A stretch of 64,000 nucleotides of DNA, taken from contig NZ_MTQO01000043.1 in assembly GCF_001984155.1 (NCBI RefSeq), positions 124,001-188,000 on the forward strand. Direction: 5' to 3'. Shown here piece after piece: positions 40,793 to 49,924 of the stretch. Source of the stretch: Actinosynnema sp. ALI-1.44 (lineage in GTDB: Bacteria; Actinomycetota; Actinomycetes; Mycobacteriales; Pseudonocardiaceae). The position numbers were made by a program, and so were the translations under genes. The notes beneath the pieces are model-generated. The model saw only the letters and a list, made by a program, of their open reading frames with translations. It was not told the origin of the DNA and did no database searches. Numbering within the stretch: the stretch's first letter is position 1; each line of letters opens with the position of its first letter.

Positions 40793-43700
40793 TCAGCCGC
40801 AGCCGGTGCCGCCCAGGTCGTCCGGTGCCGCGTCGGCGAGGCTCGCGCACACCTGGCGGTTGGCTTCCGCCGGGTCCAGGCGCCACACCGCGACGTTGGT
40901 GTCCGTGCCGCCGCTGGCCAGCCGCGTTCCGTCCGGGGAGAACGCGATGTCGTTGAGCGGGCCGAGGTGGGCGTTGAGGTCCGCCACGAGACCGTGACCC
41001 GCGAGGTCCCACAGCCTGACCGTGGAGTCCTCGGCGGTCACCGACGCGAGCGTGCGGCCGTCGGGTGAGATCGCGATCCGCCGCACCATGGACGGGTGCT
41101 GGCCGAACTCCTTGCGGATCGCACCGGTGTCGGGGTCACGGATCTGGATCAGACCGCTGATACCGGCGGTGATCAGGGATTTGCCGTCCGGTGTGTAGGC
41201 GACGGTGTTGAGTGTGTCGTCACCGAGTGGCTTGCGGGTTTCGCCGGTGAAGTCGGGCGTACGCCACGTCACCATGCTCGCCGCTGTGCTGCCGTCCGGA
41301 TCGGTGCCGGTGACTCCGGCGCCCGCGGAACTGGTCAACGCGAGCAGCCGGTCACCGCCGGGCGAGAAAGTCAGGTCCAGCGGCCAATGTTTGCCCATGT
41401 CCAGTGTGGTGCGCTCGGTGAGGGTCTCGGTGTCCCAGACGGTGATCTTGTAGTCCTGCACCGCGCCAGGCGGCTGGTGTGTGGCGGCGAGCCACCGCCC
41501 GTCCGGTGACACCGTCATGGCGCCCCGGCCGACGAACACCCGGCCCGGCAGGGAAACCGTGCGCGGTTTCGTGCCGCGTTCCGGCGAGGTCACGGTGAAG
41601 GTGGCGTTGCCCGCACCGGTGATCCGCCTGCCGTCCGGCGTGTAGGCGATCGCGAGGACACCACCGCTTTGCTCCGTTGTCCCGCTGACCCGCGTACCGG
41701 AGTCAGCGTTCCACGTGTACAACCCGCTCTCGGCGTCACCAGCCGTGACCTCCTTGCCGTCCGGGCGGAACGCCAGGCTCATCACGGAGGCACGGGGATC
41801 GGTGTACCAGTTCGTGTTGGTGTGCCAGCGCTGTACGGTGCCGTCGCTGTTCGCGGCGACCCGCGTCCGGCCGTCCTTGGTGACGGCGATCGCGACGACG
41901 CTCAGGCCTGTCGTGGTGCCTGTACGCGGGCCTTGTGGCAGGTTGCGGAGGAACGTGCCGTCGGCGGGATCCCACGTCGTGATCGAGTTCAGGTCGCTGT
42001 TGGTGTACAACGTCATACCGTCCGGCGCGAACATCAACGCGCTCGGTCCCGCGGCGCCTGCCGAGCCTTCGTGGATCCGGACATCGCGGAACGTCCGGAC
42101 GGACGCGCCGGTCCGCGGATCCCACAACCGGATCGTGTTGTCCAGCACGCTGGAACTGGCCAGCAGCTCACCCGAGAACGCCACCTGGACGGGCATGAGC
42201 CCGTTGGGGCCGCGTTTGGTCGTGGCGTCGGCGTGCTCGGTGCGACGGCTGACCTGAGTCGCCGTGGCCGTGTCCCACAATTCGACGCTGCCGTCACCGC
42301 GGCCGATGGCCAGCCGGTCGCCGGTCGTGCTGTAGGAGATGCTGGACGGGTTGACGACGCCCTTGGCCAGTGGCCTGAGCAGCTTGCCTGTCCTGGGATC
42401 CCACTCGGCGACGCCCCGCGTGTCGTCCTGGTGCAGCGACAGGGCGGCGATCGCCTTCCCGTCCGGCCGCCAGGCGAGTTGCCCGATCGCGGGCAGGTCA
42501 CCGGTCAGCCGGGCCACCTGCTTGCCGGAGGCCACGTCCCAGGTTCGCACCGAACTGCTGCCGACGTCGCCGTCTCGGTCGATGTCCGAAGTGGCCAGCA
42601 GCTTCCCGTCGGGCGAGAAGCGCACCACCGAGACGAACCCCCGCACGGTGATGCCGGTGTCCACGGCCTTGCGGGCCCTGGTGTCCCACAGGACGAACTT
42701 GCCGTCGCCCGAGCCGATCGCGATCAGCCCGCCGTCCGGGCTGACGTCCACCGTGGACACGTTGGACAGTCCGGACGAGAACGCGGACGGGTACGTGATC
42801 AGCGGCGCGGACAGCAACGCACCGCGTGCCTCCGTGGTGGGATTGGCGTGCCAGCCCTCGACCGCCTTGCGCAGGGCGCCGACGGGATTGACCTCGGCCT
42901 CGGCGCGGGACTCGGCCGCCTTCTGCCGCGACAACGCGTCCTGGCGGCCCTGCTCGGCCTCGTTGCGCGCGATCAGGGCCAGCGCGCCCGCGACGAGCGC
43001 GGCGACGAGCAGGACAGCCAGCCCCGCCGACAGGCCCTGCAGCCGCCGGGTCCGGCGACGCCGTTCCCGGTCACTGGCACGCAAGAACATGCGCTCGTCA
43101 GGCGTGAGGTCGGTTCGCCCTGCCGCCCATTCCGTCGCGGCGGCGAGCCGTGCGCCGCGGTAGACGTCGGACCGGTCCCGGCCGCTGGTCTGCCAACCGG
43201 CGACAGCAACCCCGAGCTGCTGGCGCACGAGCAGGCCCTGCCTGTCCTCGGCCACCCACTCGCGTAATCGCGGCCACGCGGTCAGCAGCGCGTCGTGGGC
43301 CAGTTGGACGTGGTCACGGTCGATCGTGACGAGCCGTGCGGCGACAAGGCTCTCCACGACACGGTTGGGCACCTCCGCGCGGCGCGCCCAGCGCCGGGCG
43401 ATGCCGCCGCCGTCCAGCAGAGTGACCATCCGCAGCACCGCGGCGCGCAGTGCGTGCCGGTCGTATTCGTTGAGCCGCGCGTACATGCTGTCCGCGGTCA
43501 ACGCCACAGCGCGGTCGACGCCGCCGGTCTGCTGGTAGCCCGCGAGCGTCAACCGGTTGCCCTGCCTGTTGCGCCAGGTTTCCCGCAGTGCGTGGGCGAG
43601 CCGTGGCAACGCGCCGAGATCGTCGCCCGCGCCGACGTCGGTGATCAGCCGGTCGACGAGGCCGGGCTCCAGCTCCAGTCCCGCGGCCTCGGCGGGACCG

Positions 43701-45304
43701 GTGACCACGCGCGCCAGTTCCTTTGCGGTCATCGGCCCCAGCACGAACGGCGCGTCCAGTGACGGCTTCAGAGCCTCGAGTGAGATGAAGTGCTCCACGA
43801 AATCGGCCCGCGTCGCGACGACGACCCGTGCCGGCCACGCGTGGGCGAGGGCGGTCACGAACGCCTCCCGCTCACGGGGATCAGCGCACTGCGTGAACAA
43901 CTCCTCGGCTTGGTCGACCACGATCAGCATCGGCGCGTCCGCGTGGGCGACAGCCGCTCGGCACATCGCGCCGAACGACGCTGGCTGCTCGTAGATCTGC
44001 CAGGCCAGGCGGTTCGGGTCGGCACGCAGGAACGGCGCCAGGCGCGCGGCCAGCGTGCCGATCGGCCGTTCACCGGGAGTCATGGCGAGCTGCGGCGCCG
44101 CGTTGCCCGCGTGCGCCGCGAGCAGACCGGCCCGCAGCAGGGACGATTTGCCCGCGCCTGACGCACCGACCACCATCAGCGGCCCGGAGGCGGCCCGCTG
44201 CCGGGACAACCGGGCGAACAGGTCCCGCGTGGACTGTTCCCGGCCGAAGAACCACTGGCCGTCACCGGTGTCGAAGCTCCGCAGACCCGGGTACGGGCAG
44301 TGGTCGGTGATCACGTCGGTGGTGTCCCGGCCACCCGTGTCCACGGTGCCGACAGCGGGCGCTGGTGCGGTGCTGTCCCGCGTGTCGCCGACGGCGGCCA
44401 GCAGCCGCACGAAGTAGGCCTGGCCGTGGTCGTCGGTGCTCGGCAGGTCCGGCGGCGCGCTCGCGGGCGCCTCGGTGAGGACCGCCGCCGCCGCGGCCAT
44501 CAACTCGCCCGCGCTCGGGTAGCGGCGGCGCGGATCCTTGTCCATTCCGGTCTGGATGACCAGGTCGATCGCGGGCGGGATCCAGCGGTCGAACAGCGAC
44601 GCCGCCGGTGGCGGGTCGTTGAGCTGCGCGGTGAGCTTGCCGACCGAGTCGGCCGCCGGGAAGGGAACCCGCCCGGTCAGGCACTGGAACAGCACGCACG
44701 CCAACGAATACACGTCCGAGGCAGGCCCCGCCTCGCGCTCGGTCAGGCGTTCCGGCGCCATGTAGTCGAGCGTGCCGACGGCTTCGCCGGTCGCGGTCAG
44801 CCGGGTGACATCCGGCGTGTGCAGCCGGGCGATGCCGAAGTCGGCGAGGTAGGCGGTACCGTCGGCGTCCAGCAGGATGTTGGCGGGCTTGACATCCCTG
44901 TGCAGCACGGAGTTCGTGTGCGCGGCGTCGAGCGCGCTGCCCACCTGGGCGAGGACCTCGACGGTCCGTTCCGCGGCCAACGGGCCGTCAGCCAGCAGAC
45001 GCTTGAGGTCCGGCCCGTCGATCAGCCGCATGTCCAGGTACAGCCGCCCGTCGATCTCGCCGTGCGCGTGCACCGGCACGACGTGCGGCGCGCGCAACTG
45101 CTCGGCGATCCTGGCCTCGCGCCGGAACCGGTTCTCGAACTCCCGGCCGGCCAGCAGCGGCAGGCGTTTCAGCGCCACGTGCCGCTCGTGCACGGTGTCG
45201 AAGGCGCGGTGCACCTCGCCCATGCCGCCACGGCCCAGCAGCTCCTCGATCCGGTACGGCCCGAAGAGCTCCGGCGCCGTGTCCACCACGACCGTGTCGG
45301 TCAC
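40793..45304 (-). CDS. Ser/Thr protein kinase - STAND NTPase - WD40 repeat protein
   Basis: 1503 aa. Residues about 15-275 are a Hanks-type kinase: glycine loop LLGRGGMGEVHRAF, Lys in HVALKRL, VLHRDVKPANILLD and YLADFGIARLH. After a Pro/Ala-rich linker comes a STAND NTPase with GLRSFDTGDGQWFFGRE and P-loop VVGASGAGKSSLLRAG (about 381). A single membrane helix (about 757-777) separates it from some 650 residues of WD40 repeats (DVSPDGGLIAIGSGDGKFVLWD and many similar), enough for two propellers. The GTG at 45304 follows GAGGG. Such proteins are stress or conflict sensors; topology suggests the propellers lie outside the membrane. Confidence 0.92.
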   Translation of the reverse strand: MTDTVVVDTAPELFGPYRIEELLGRGGMGEVHRAFDTVHERHVALKRLPLLAGREFENRFRREARIAEQLRAPHVVPVHAHGEIDGRLYLDMRLIDGPDLKRLLADGPLAAERTVEVLAQVGSALDAAHTNSVLHRDVKPANILLDADGTAYLADFGIARLHTPDVTRLTATGEAVGTLDYMAPERLTEREAGPASDVYSLACVLFQCLTGRVPFPAADSVGKLTAQLNDPPPAASLFDRWIPPAIDLVIQTGMDKDPRRRYPSAGELMAAAAAVLTEAPASAPPDLPSTDDHGQAYFVRLLAAVGDTRDSTAPAPAVGTVDTGGRDTTDVITDHCPYPGLRSFDTGDGQWFFGREQSTRDLFARLSRQRAASGPLMVVGASGAGKSSLLRAGLLAAHAGNAAPQLAMTPGERPIGTLAARLAPFLRADPNRLAWQIYEQPASFGAMCRAAVAHADAPMLIVVDQAEELFTQCADPREREAFVTALAHAWPARVVVATRADFVEHFISLEALKPSLDAPFVLGPMTAKELARVVTGPAEAAGLELEPGLVDRLITDVGAGDDLGALPRLAHALRETWRNRQGNRLTLAGYQQTGGVDRAVALTADSMYARLNEYDRHALRAAVLRMVTLLDGGGIARRWARRAEVPNRVVESLVAARLVTIDRDHVQLAHDALLTAWPRLREWVAEDRQGLLVRQQLGVAVAGWQTSGRDRSDVYRGARLAAATEWAAGRTDLTPDERMFLRASDRERRRRTRRLQGLSAGLAVLLVAALVAGALALIARNEAEQGRQDALSRQKAAESRAEAEVNPVGALRKAVEGWHANPTTEARGALLSAPLITYPSAFSSGLSNVSTVDVSPDGGLIAIGSGDGKFVLWDTRARKAVDTGITVRGFVSVVRFSPDGKLLATSDIDRDGDVGSSSVRTWDVASGKQVARLTGDLPAIGQLAWRPDGKAIAALSLHQDDTRGVAEWDPRTGKLLRPLAKGVVNPSSISYSTTGDRLAIGRGDGSVELWDTATATQVSRRTEHADATTKRGPNGLMPVQVAFSGELLASSSVLDNTIRLWDPRTGASVRTFRDVRIHEGSAGAAGPSALMFAPDGMTLYTNSDLNSITTWDPADGTFLRNLPQGPRTGTTTGLSVVAIAVTKDGRTRVAANSDGTVQRWHTNTNWYTDPRASVMSLAFRPDGKEVTAGDAESGLYTWNADSGTRVSGTTEQSGGVLAIAYTPDGRRITGAGNATFTVTSPERGTKPRTVSLPGRVFVGRGAMTVSPDGRWLAATHQPPGAVQDYKITVWDTETLTERTTLDMGKHWPLDLTFSPGGDRLLALTSSAGAGVTGTDPDGSTAASMVTWRTPDFTGETRKPLGDDTLNTVAYTPDGKSLITAGISGLIQIRDPDTGAIRKEFGQHPSMVRRIAISPDGRTLASVTAEDSTVRLWDLAGHGLVADLNAHLGPLNDIAFSPDGTRLASGGTDTNVAVWRLDPAEANRQVCASLADAAPDDLGGTGCG

Positions 45305-45541
45305 TAGTGCACCCTCTTCCGTGCGGGCCCTCCGAGGGGGCTTGTCATGACAGTTCCGCCTCCCCGACATTTCGACGCTTGGTCACCTTGGGCTGGCACC
45401 GTTCAGTTCGGTGCGTACCGGTGGCTGGTTCGCGCCACGTTCCCCTGAGGTGCGGTTGGCTGCCACGTGGCCTGCGTTGGGCCTGGGGCCCTCCCAGTCG
45501 TTGCGCGGCAACCCTATTGCACGGCGACAGACGGGGAACGC
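45305..45541. other. Gap upstream of the STAND kinase gene
   Basis: 237 bases between the kinase gene and the two membrane coiled-coil genes. I see the kinase ribosome site and no hairpin or convincing coding frame; a kinase promoter probably lies here. Confidence 0.35.
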
Positions 45542-45970
45542 CTACCTGCATTTGGTGAGCAAGTCACGGGCGGCGGCGGTCCGCTGCTCGTCGGCGAGAC
45601 CGTCCCACAGGTAGTGCTGCATCGCCTTCACGCAGCTGGACATGGTCGCGTTGCTCGCCTTCAGCCTGGTGTTGCGCTCGTCGGCCTGCTTGCGCGCGGC
45701 CTCCGCCGACGCCAGCCTGCCGTCCATCTCGGTGAGTTCCTGTTGCCGGTTGTCAAGCCGCGCAACGGTATCGATGTGATCGTTCGACGCCATCAGGAAC
45801 AGTGTCACGAAAACGCCGGTCGACACCAGCAACAACGACGCCAGCACGATCAGTGTGGTCACCGCCGTACGGCTGTTGCGGACGGGCGCAGGTGGCGGCA
45901 CGAGCGGTGGCTGGAAAGCCGGGGCGGGGCCGTAGGGGTTGGAGTTCATTTCGTATCTCAACGTGTTCAC
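45542..45970 (-). CDS. Single-pass membrane protein with extracytoplasmic coiled coil
   Basis: 142 aa. A Pro-rich cytoplasmic N-terminus leads to one membrane helix (about 37-60, TTLIVLASLLLVSTGVFVTLF), a charged coiled coil (DNRQQELTEMDGRLASAEAARKQADERN) and a C-terminal helix pair bracketed by two cysteines (SSCVKAM... and TKCR at the end), probably a disulphide-closed hairpin outside the cell. The GTG start follows GGAGG. It lies four bases from its paralogue upstream. Function unknown; proximity to the kinase suggests a sensory accessory. Confidence 0.7.
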   Translation of the reverse strand: MNTLRYEMNSNPYGPAPAFQPPLVPPPAPVRNSRTAVTTLIVLASLLLVSTGVFVTLFLMASNDHIDTVARLDNRQQELTEMDGRLASAEAARKQADERNTRLKASNATMSSCVKAMQHYLWDGLADEQRTAAARDLLTKCR

Positions 45971-45974
45971 GACG

Positions 45975-46334
45975 TCACCTCCGGCAGTGGATGAAGGCCT
46001 TGGCCATCGCGGCCTCGAACGCCGTCTTGTCCGACCGTTGCGCGGCGGCGACGGAGTTCCTGGCGGCGTCGGAACACGAGCGCAGCTTGGTGTTCGTGGT
46101 GTTCAGCTGTGTCCGCTCGGTGTCCAGGTCCGCCACCGCGGACTTGGCTCTCGCCAGTCGCGTGGTCCGGTCGGCCAGCGAGACCTCGCTCGTGCCGATC
46201 TGGTCCGACACCTTGCCGATGTCCGTCTGCTTCTGCACGTAGAGCACGACGAACAACGCTGTCGCGGCTACCAGTACTCCCACTGCGACCGCGAGGAACA
46301 CGACTGTCCCGCGGCGCCCGGTTCGATGCTCCAA
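45975..46334 (-). CDS. Single-pass membrane protein with extracytoplasmic coiled coil (paralogue)
   Basis: About 119 aa from a TTG at 46334, chosen because GGGGAGGA precedes it at good distance; the frame is open further upstream but without a ribosome site. One membrane helix (TVVFLAVAVGVLVAATALFVVLY) is followed by a coiled coil and by the same end as its neighbour: RSCSDAAR, a helical stretch, and HCRR. The shared layout, including the cysteine pair, shows duplication. Function unknown. Confidence 0.65.
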   Translation of the reverse strand: MEHRTGRRGTVVFLAVAVGVLVAATALFVVLYVQKQTDIGKVSDQIGTSEVSLADRTTRLARAKSAVADLDTERTQLNTTNTKLRSCSDAARNSVAAAQRSDKTAFEAAMAKAFIHCRR

Positions 46335-46598
46335 GGCTTCCTCCCCGTCCTGTGAACTCGGACTGGGACACTGTGGCTGTCGGCGGGCGCCGCGCGTAAG
46401 AGGAATGTTCCGGTGTCCACCCTGGCGCGGATCCAGTGTGCGGTCGACCGACTGGGCGACACCGGTGACCGGGCACGAAAATTCGGCGTGTCGTCTGCTG
46501 GTGAATCCAGCACACAACACGCCGATGGGGGAACGGGCTATGCCGTTGTCGAGACAAACGTGATCGAGCGCAACGTCGCTATGGTGTTCATGGGGTGA

Positions 46599-46970
46599 TC
46601 AGAGGATGCTGATCGAATCCATCTGCACCCCTCCGGGGTGGTTCGGGAATTCGTACGTGGTCCACTTGCCCACTGCCGAACTCGGCTGCCAACGCCCATC
46701 GCCGTGCCACTGGACGGTGTTGTTCCCCGTCCAGAACCTGACGAGCCACCCTGGCCTGCCCCACTTGTCGCGCATGTTCACCGTGCCGGCGTTGGCGAAA
46801 CAATAGGTGACGTTGGGGCCGCTGGCCCAATGCACGGAAACCCAGAGAAAATCATTGTTGTTCGCGCAGTTCACCTCGTTCATCGCGAACGCTGTGCCGG
46901 CCGGGACTACGCCGACCATGGCGATACTGGCCACCAGTGCCAGTGCCACTCTCTTGACAGTGCGGACCAC
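46599..46970 (-). CDS. Secreted beta/gamma-crystallin-like protein
   Basis: 123 aa with a Sec signal peptide (Arg/Lys start, hydrophobic ALALVASIAMVGVVPAG core, AFA cleavage motif at about 29). The mature part, NCANNNDFLWVSVHWASGPNVTYCFANAGTVN, with two Cys and Greek-key-like strands, resembles actinomycete beta/gamma-crystallin proteins such as the Streptomyces killer-toxin-like and metalloproteinase-inhibitor folds. It is probably disulphide-bonded and extracellular. Activity is unknown; a toxin or inhibitor is possible. Confidence 0.72.
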   Translation of the reverse strand: MVRTVKRVALALVASIAMVGVVPAGTAFAMNEVNCANNNDFLWVSVHWASGPNVTYCFANAGTVNMRDKWGRPGWLVRFWTGNNTVQWHGDGRWQPSSAVGKWTTYEFPNHPGGVQMDSISIL

Positions 46971-47147
46971 CTAAGCCTCCATAGTTGAACCTGTGGAGCG
47001 TATCGGACTGGTTTCAGCGACGTGTCGCGAACCAGAGCCTAGTGACCGTGGCGGTGACTATCCGAAAAACTGTCCATCCGCGCAACAATGCTGCGCCCAA
47101 ACTCCTCTCCGTTCATGACCCCAGGTGAAACTTGAACACGATGAAAG

Positions 47148-48806
47148 TCAGCTCTCGGCTCGGTACTGGTGGATCAGCGCCGCGGCCATCGCCCCCTCAC
47201 CCACCCCCGACGCGATCCGTTTGATCGAGTTCGCCCTGGCGTCCCCGGCCGCGAAGACCCCGGGAATGCTCGTCTCCAGCGGGAGGGGGTGGCGTTGCAG
47301 GTCCCATCCCGCCGGGAGCACGTTGCCGGGGTACGTGTCGGGCCCGGTCAGCAGGAAGCCGTTGCTGTCACGCATCACGGCACCGTCCAGCCACTGCGTA
47401 CGCGGAGTCGCGCCGATGAAGGTGAAGAGGAACTCGGCCGGCTCGGTGGTGAACTGGTCGGTCAGCACGTTGTGCAGCGTCACGCACGCCAGCCTGTCGC
47501 CGCCTTCGGCCGCCACCAGCCGGGTGTTCAACCGCACCCTGATGTTCGGGTGCCGTTCGATCTCGTCGATCAGGTACTGCGACATGCTTCGCTGCAAACT
47601 GTCCGCGCGTACCAGCATCGTCACCCGGGACGCGTGCTGTGCGAAGTGCATCGCGGCTTGGCCCGCCGAGTTCGCGCCGCCGACGATCCACACGTGCTGG
47701 TCCACGCAGGACGTCGTTTCCGCCGCCGTCGCGCCGTAGTAGATCCCCGCGCCCTCGAACTGCTCGGCGCCGTGCGCGTCCAGTCGCCGATACGACAGAC
47801 CGGTCGACAGCAACACGCACCCGGCGCTCACCTCGCGGCCGTCCGACAGGGCAAGCACCCTGGCCCGCCCCGCGCGACGCAAGGACACCGCGGCGACCGG
47901 TGACAAGATGTCCGTGCCGAACCTGCGGGCCTGGGCCACCGCGCGCCGGGTCAGCTCGGCACCGCTGACGCCCGCGGGGAACCCGAGGTAGTTCTCGATC
48001 CGGCTCGACGTCCCGGCCTGCCCGCCGGGCACGTACGCGTCGAGCAGCAACGTCGAAAGGCCCTCCGACGAGCTGTACACCGCTGTCGCCAGCCCCGTGG
48101 GTCCGCCACCGACGATCGCCACGTCGTAGTGCGGCCGGGACGTGGACACCGTCAGCCCGAGCGCGTCCACCAGTTCCTCGTAGCTCGGCTGGGTCAGCAC
48201 GGTCCCGTCGGGCATCAGCACCACCGGCAGGTCGGCCGGGTCCACCCCGTCCAGTTCGGGCATCGCCACGCGGCTCACGTCCATGAACCGGAACGGTTGC
48301 TGCAGCCGGGTCAGGAAGTCCCGCACCCGGTGGGTCGCCGGGGCGAACCTGTGGCCCGCGATGCGGATGCCGCCGTAGGGCGGTTGGTACGAGGCCTGCC
48401 AGTCCGACAGCAGGTCGTCGACCACCGGGTACAACCGCTCCTCCGGCGGCTCCCACGGTTTGACCAGGTAGTGGTGCAGGCGGACGCGGTTGATCGCGTC
48501 GATCGCCACTGCCGTGTCGGCGTACGCGGTCAGCAGAACCCTGCGTGCCAGGGGGAAGCGGTCGAGTGAGTGGTCGAGGAACTGGATGCCGGTCATCTCC
48601 GGCATCCGCTGGTCGACCAGCAGCAGTGCCGGTTCCTCGCCGCGGTCACGCAGCTTGTCCAGTATCCGCAGCCCCTCGGCCGCCGAGGTGGACGCCAGCA
48701 CACGGTACTTGTCCTGGTAGGCCCGGCTCAGGTCGCGGCGGATCGCCCGGAGCACGTGCGGGTCGTCGTCTACCGCCAGCATGGTCGGCCGGTGGGATTC
48801 GGGCAT
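47148..48806 (-). CDS. Response regulator fused to thioredoxin-reductase-like flavoprotein
   Basis: 552 aa. Residues 1-125 form a receiver domain with acidic pocket VDDD and phosphoacceptor D65 in LLLVDQRMPEMTG. About 145-225 is a thioredoxin/glutaredoxin-like segment, and about 235-552 a thioredoxin-reductase fold with VAIVGGGPTGLATAVYSS, GGQAGTSSRIENYLGF, VWIVGGANSAGQAA and VFAAGDARANS. The redox CxxC of true reductases (CATC) is replaced by GATA, so disulphide reduction is unlikely. The fusion type is known in actinomycetes by annotation. It is divergent from the DJ-1 operon and may sense redox state for it. ATG at 48806 chosen by the CGGAG site. Confidence 0.88.
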   Translation of the reverse strand: MPESHRPTMLAVDDDPHVLRAIRRDLSRAYQDKYRVLASTSAAEGLRILDKLRDRGEEPALLLVDQRMPEMTGIQFLDHSLDRFPLARRVLLTAYADTAVAIDAINRVRLHHYLVKPWEPPEERLYPVVDDLLSDWQASYQPPYGGIRIAGHRFAPATHRVRDFLTRLQQPFRFMDVSRVAMPELDGVDPADLPVVLMPDGTVLTQPSYEELVDALGLTVSTSRPHYDVAIVGGGPTGLATAVYSSSEGLSTLLLDAYVPGGQAGTSSRIENYLGFPAGVSGAELTRRAVAQARRFGTDILSPVAAVSLRRAGRARVLALSDGREVSAGCVLLSTGLSYRRLDAHGAEQFEGAGIYYGATAAETTSCVDQHVWIVGGANSAGQAAMHFAQHASRVTMLVRADSLQRSMSQYLIDEIERHPNIRVRLNTRLVAAEGGDRLACVTLHNVLTDQFTTEPAEFLFTFIGATPRTQWLDGAVMRDSNGFLLTGPDTYPGNVLPAGWDLQRHPLPLETSIPGVFAAGDARANSIKRIASGVGEGAMAAALIHQYRAES

Positions 48807-49093
48807 GATGACTCCGATGCCTTGACGCGATTGTCCGCGGGAACGCGGCACCAGGAGATTGTGCTTCTCGTGCACGCTGTTTCGCCGGGCCACGTGACGT
48901 AGTGCCCGGGTGATCTACTGGTGTTCCGGCAGTTCGGCCCGGCCTACTTGACGGAGTATGGCATTCACGCCGGGTGTCGCCTTGGTGACTTGTCGGAGTA
49001 GGGCGAAACAGCGTCGGTTTTCTTGTTCCGCGTACCGGGCGCGGGTTCACTCGACGGTGCACGAGGGTGACGTTTCGAACCGGGGAGACGCCG
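48807..49093. promoter_or_regulatory. Divergent promoter region of the DJ-1/partner-switch operon
   Basis: 287 bases between the receiver-flavoprotein gene and the operon. A GGGGAGACG ribosome site precedes 49094. I could not identify a sigma-B-type pair of boxes or a strong palindrome. Short frames here are not convincing genes. Confidence 0.4.
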
Positions 49094-49918
49094 ATGTCGA
49101 AAAAGATACTCTTCATTCTGTCGGAATACGGGTACTGGGGCGAGGAGCTGCTCGGCCCCCTGGCGGCGTGCGACGAATGGGGATATCACTCGGTGTTCGC
49201 CACCCCGACAGGCAAACGTCCGCACGCGCTGCCGCCGAGTCTCGACCCCGGTTACGTCGACCCGCCGCTGGGACGCGCTGTGACCACGCCCGAGGTCGCC
49301 GTCGCGGCCAGGCGCCTCGACGAGTCGACCAGGCTCGACCAGCCCGTGAGCCTCGGGCGGTGGCTGCCGGAGCGGCCGTACCTCAGCGACCCCGACCACC
49401 TGCGGGAGCTGGAGCGGTACCACCGTGACCTGGCCGAAGTGGACGAGGACATCGCCGGGTACGACGCGTTGGTGATCGTCGGCGGCAGCGGGCCGATCGT
49501 GGACCTCGCCAACAACGGGCGGGTGCACGATCTGGTGCTCGCGTTCGTCCGCGCGGACAAGCCGATCGTCGCGGAGTGTTACGGCGTCGCCTGCCTGGCG
49601 TTCGCGCGCGACTGGGACGACCGGCGCAGCATCCTGCGCTCCAAGCACGTCACCGGGCACCCCAAGGAGTACGACTACAAAGACGGCACCGGATTTCTCG
49701 GCACCGATTTCGTGATCGGCCCGCCGCCGTATCCGCTGGAATACATCCTGCGGGACGCGACCGCCCCGGACGGATTCTTCCACGGCAATGTCGGCAGGGA
49801 CACCTCGGTTCTCGTCGACTACCCGTTCATCACCGCGCGGTCCACTCCGGACTCCTTTCTGGCCGGCCGGAAACTGGTCGAGGTGCTGGAATCCGGGCTC
49901 CGCCGGTTCGGGTGGTGA
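49094..49918 (+). CDS. DJ-1/PfpI-family protein (Hsp31-like)
   Basis: 274 aa type-1 glutamine-amidotransferase-like fold. The nucleophile elbow VAECYGVACL gives Cys162, and an acidic residue in the first loop (SEYGYWGEELLGP) is in the position that lowers the Cys pKa; the usual His after the Cys is Tyr. Family members act as glyoxalase III, chaperones or hydrolases on reactive carbonyls. It is the first gene of an operon that also encodes a second DJ-1 domain. The ATG at 49094 is preferred over an earlier in-frame codon at 49067. Confidence 0.82.
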   Translation: MSKKILFILSEYGYWGEELLGPLAACDEWGYHSVFATPTGKRPHALPPSLDPGYVDPPLGRAVTTPEVAVAARRLDESTRLDQPVSLGRWLPERPYLSDPDHLRELERYHRDLAEVDEDIAGYDALVIVGGSGPIVDLANNGRVHDLVLAFVRADKPIVAECYGVACLAFARDWDDRRSILRSKHVTGHPKEYDYKDGTGFLGTDFVIGPPPYPLEYILRDATAPDGFFHGNVGRDTSVLVDYPFITARSTPDSFLAGRKLVEVLESGLRRFGW

Positions 49919-49924
49919 TCGCCG

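Noticed and set aside
49067-49093. Upstream start of the first DJ-1 gene
   Set aside because: The in-frame codon at 49067 lacks a ribosome site, and the GGGGAG before the ATG at 49094 is well placed.
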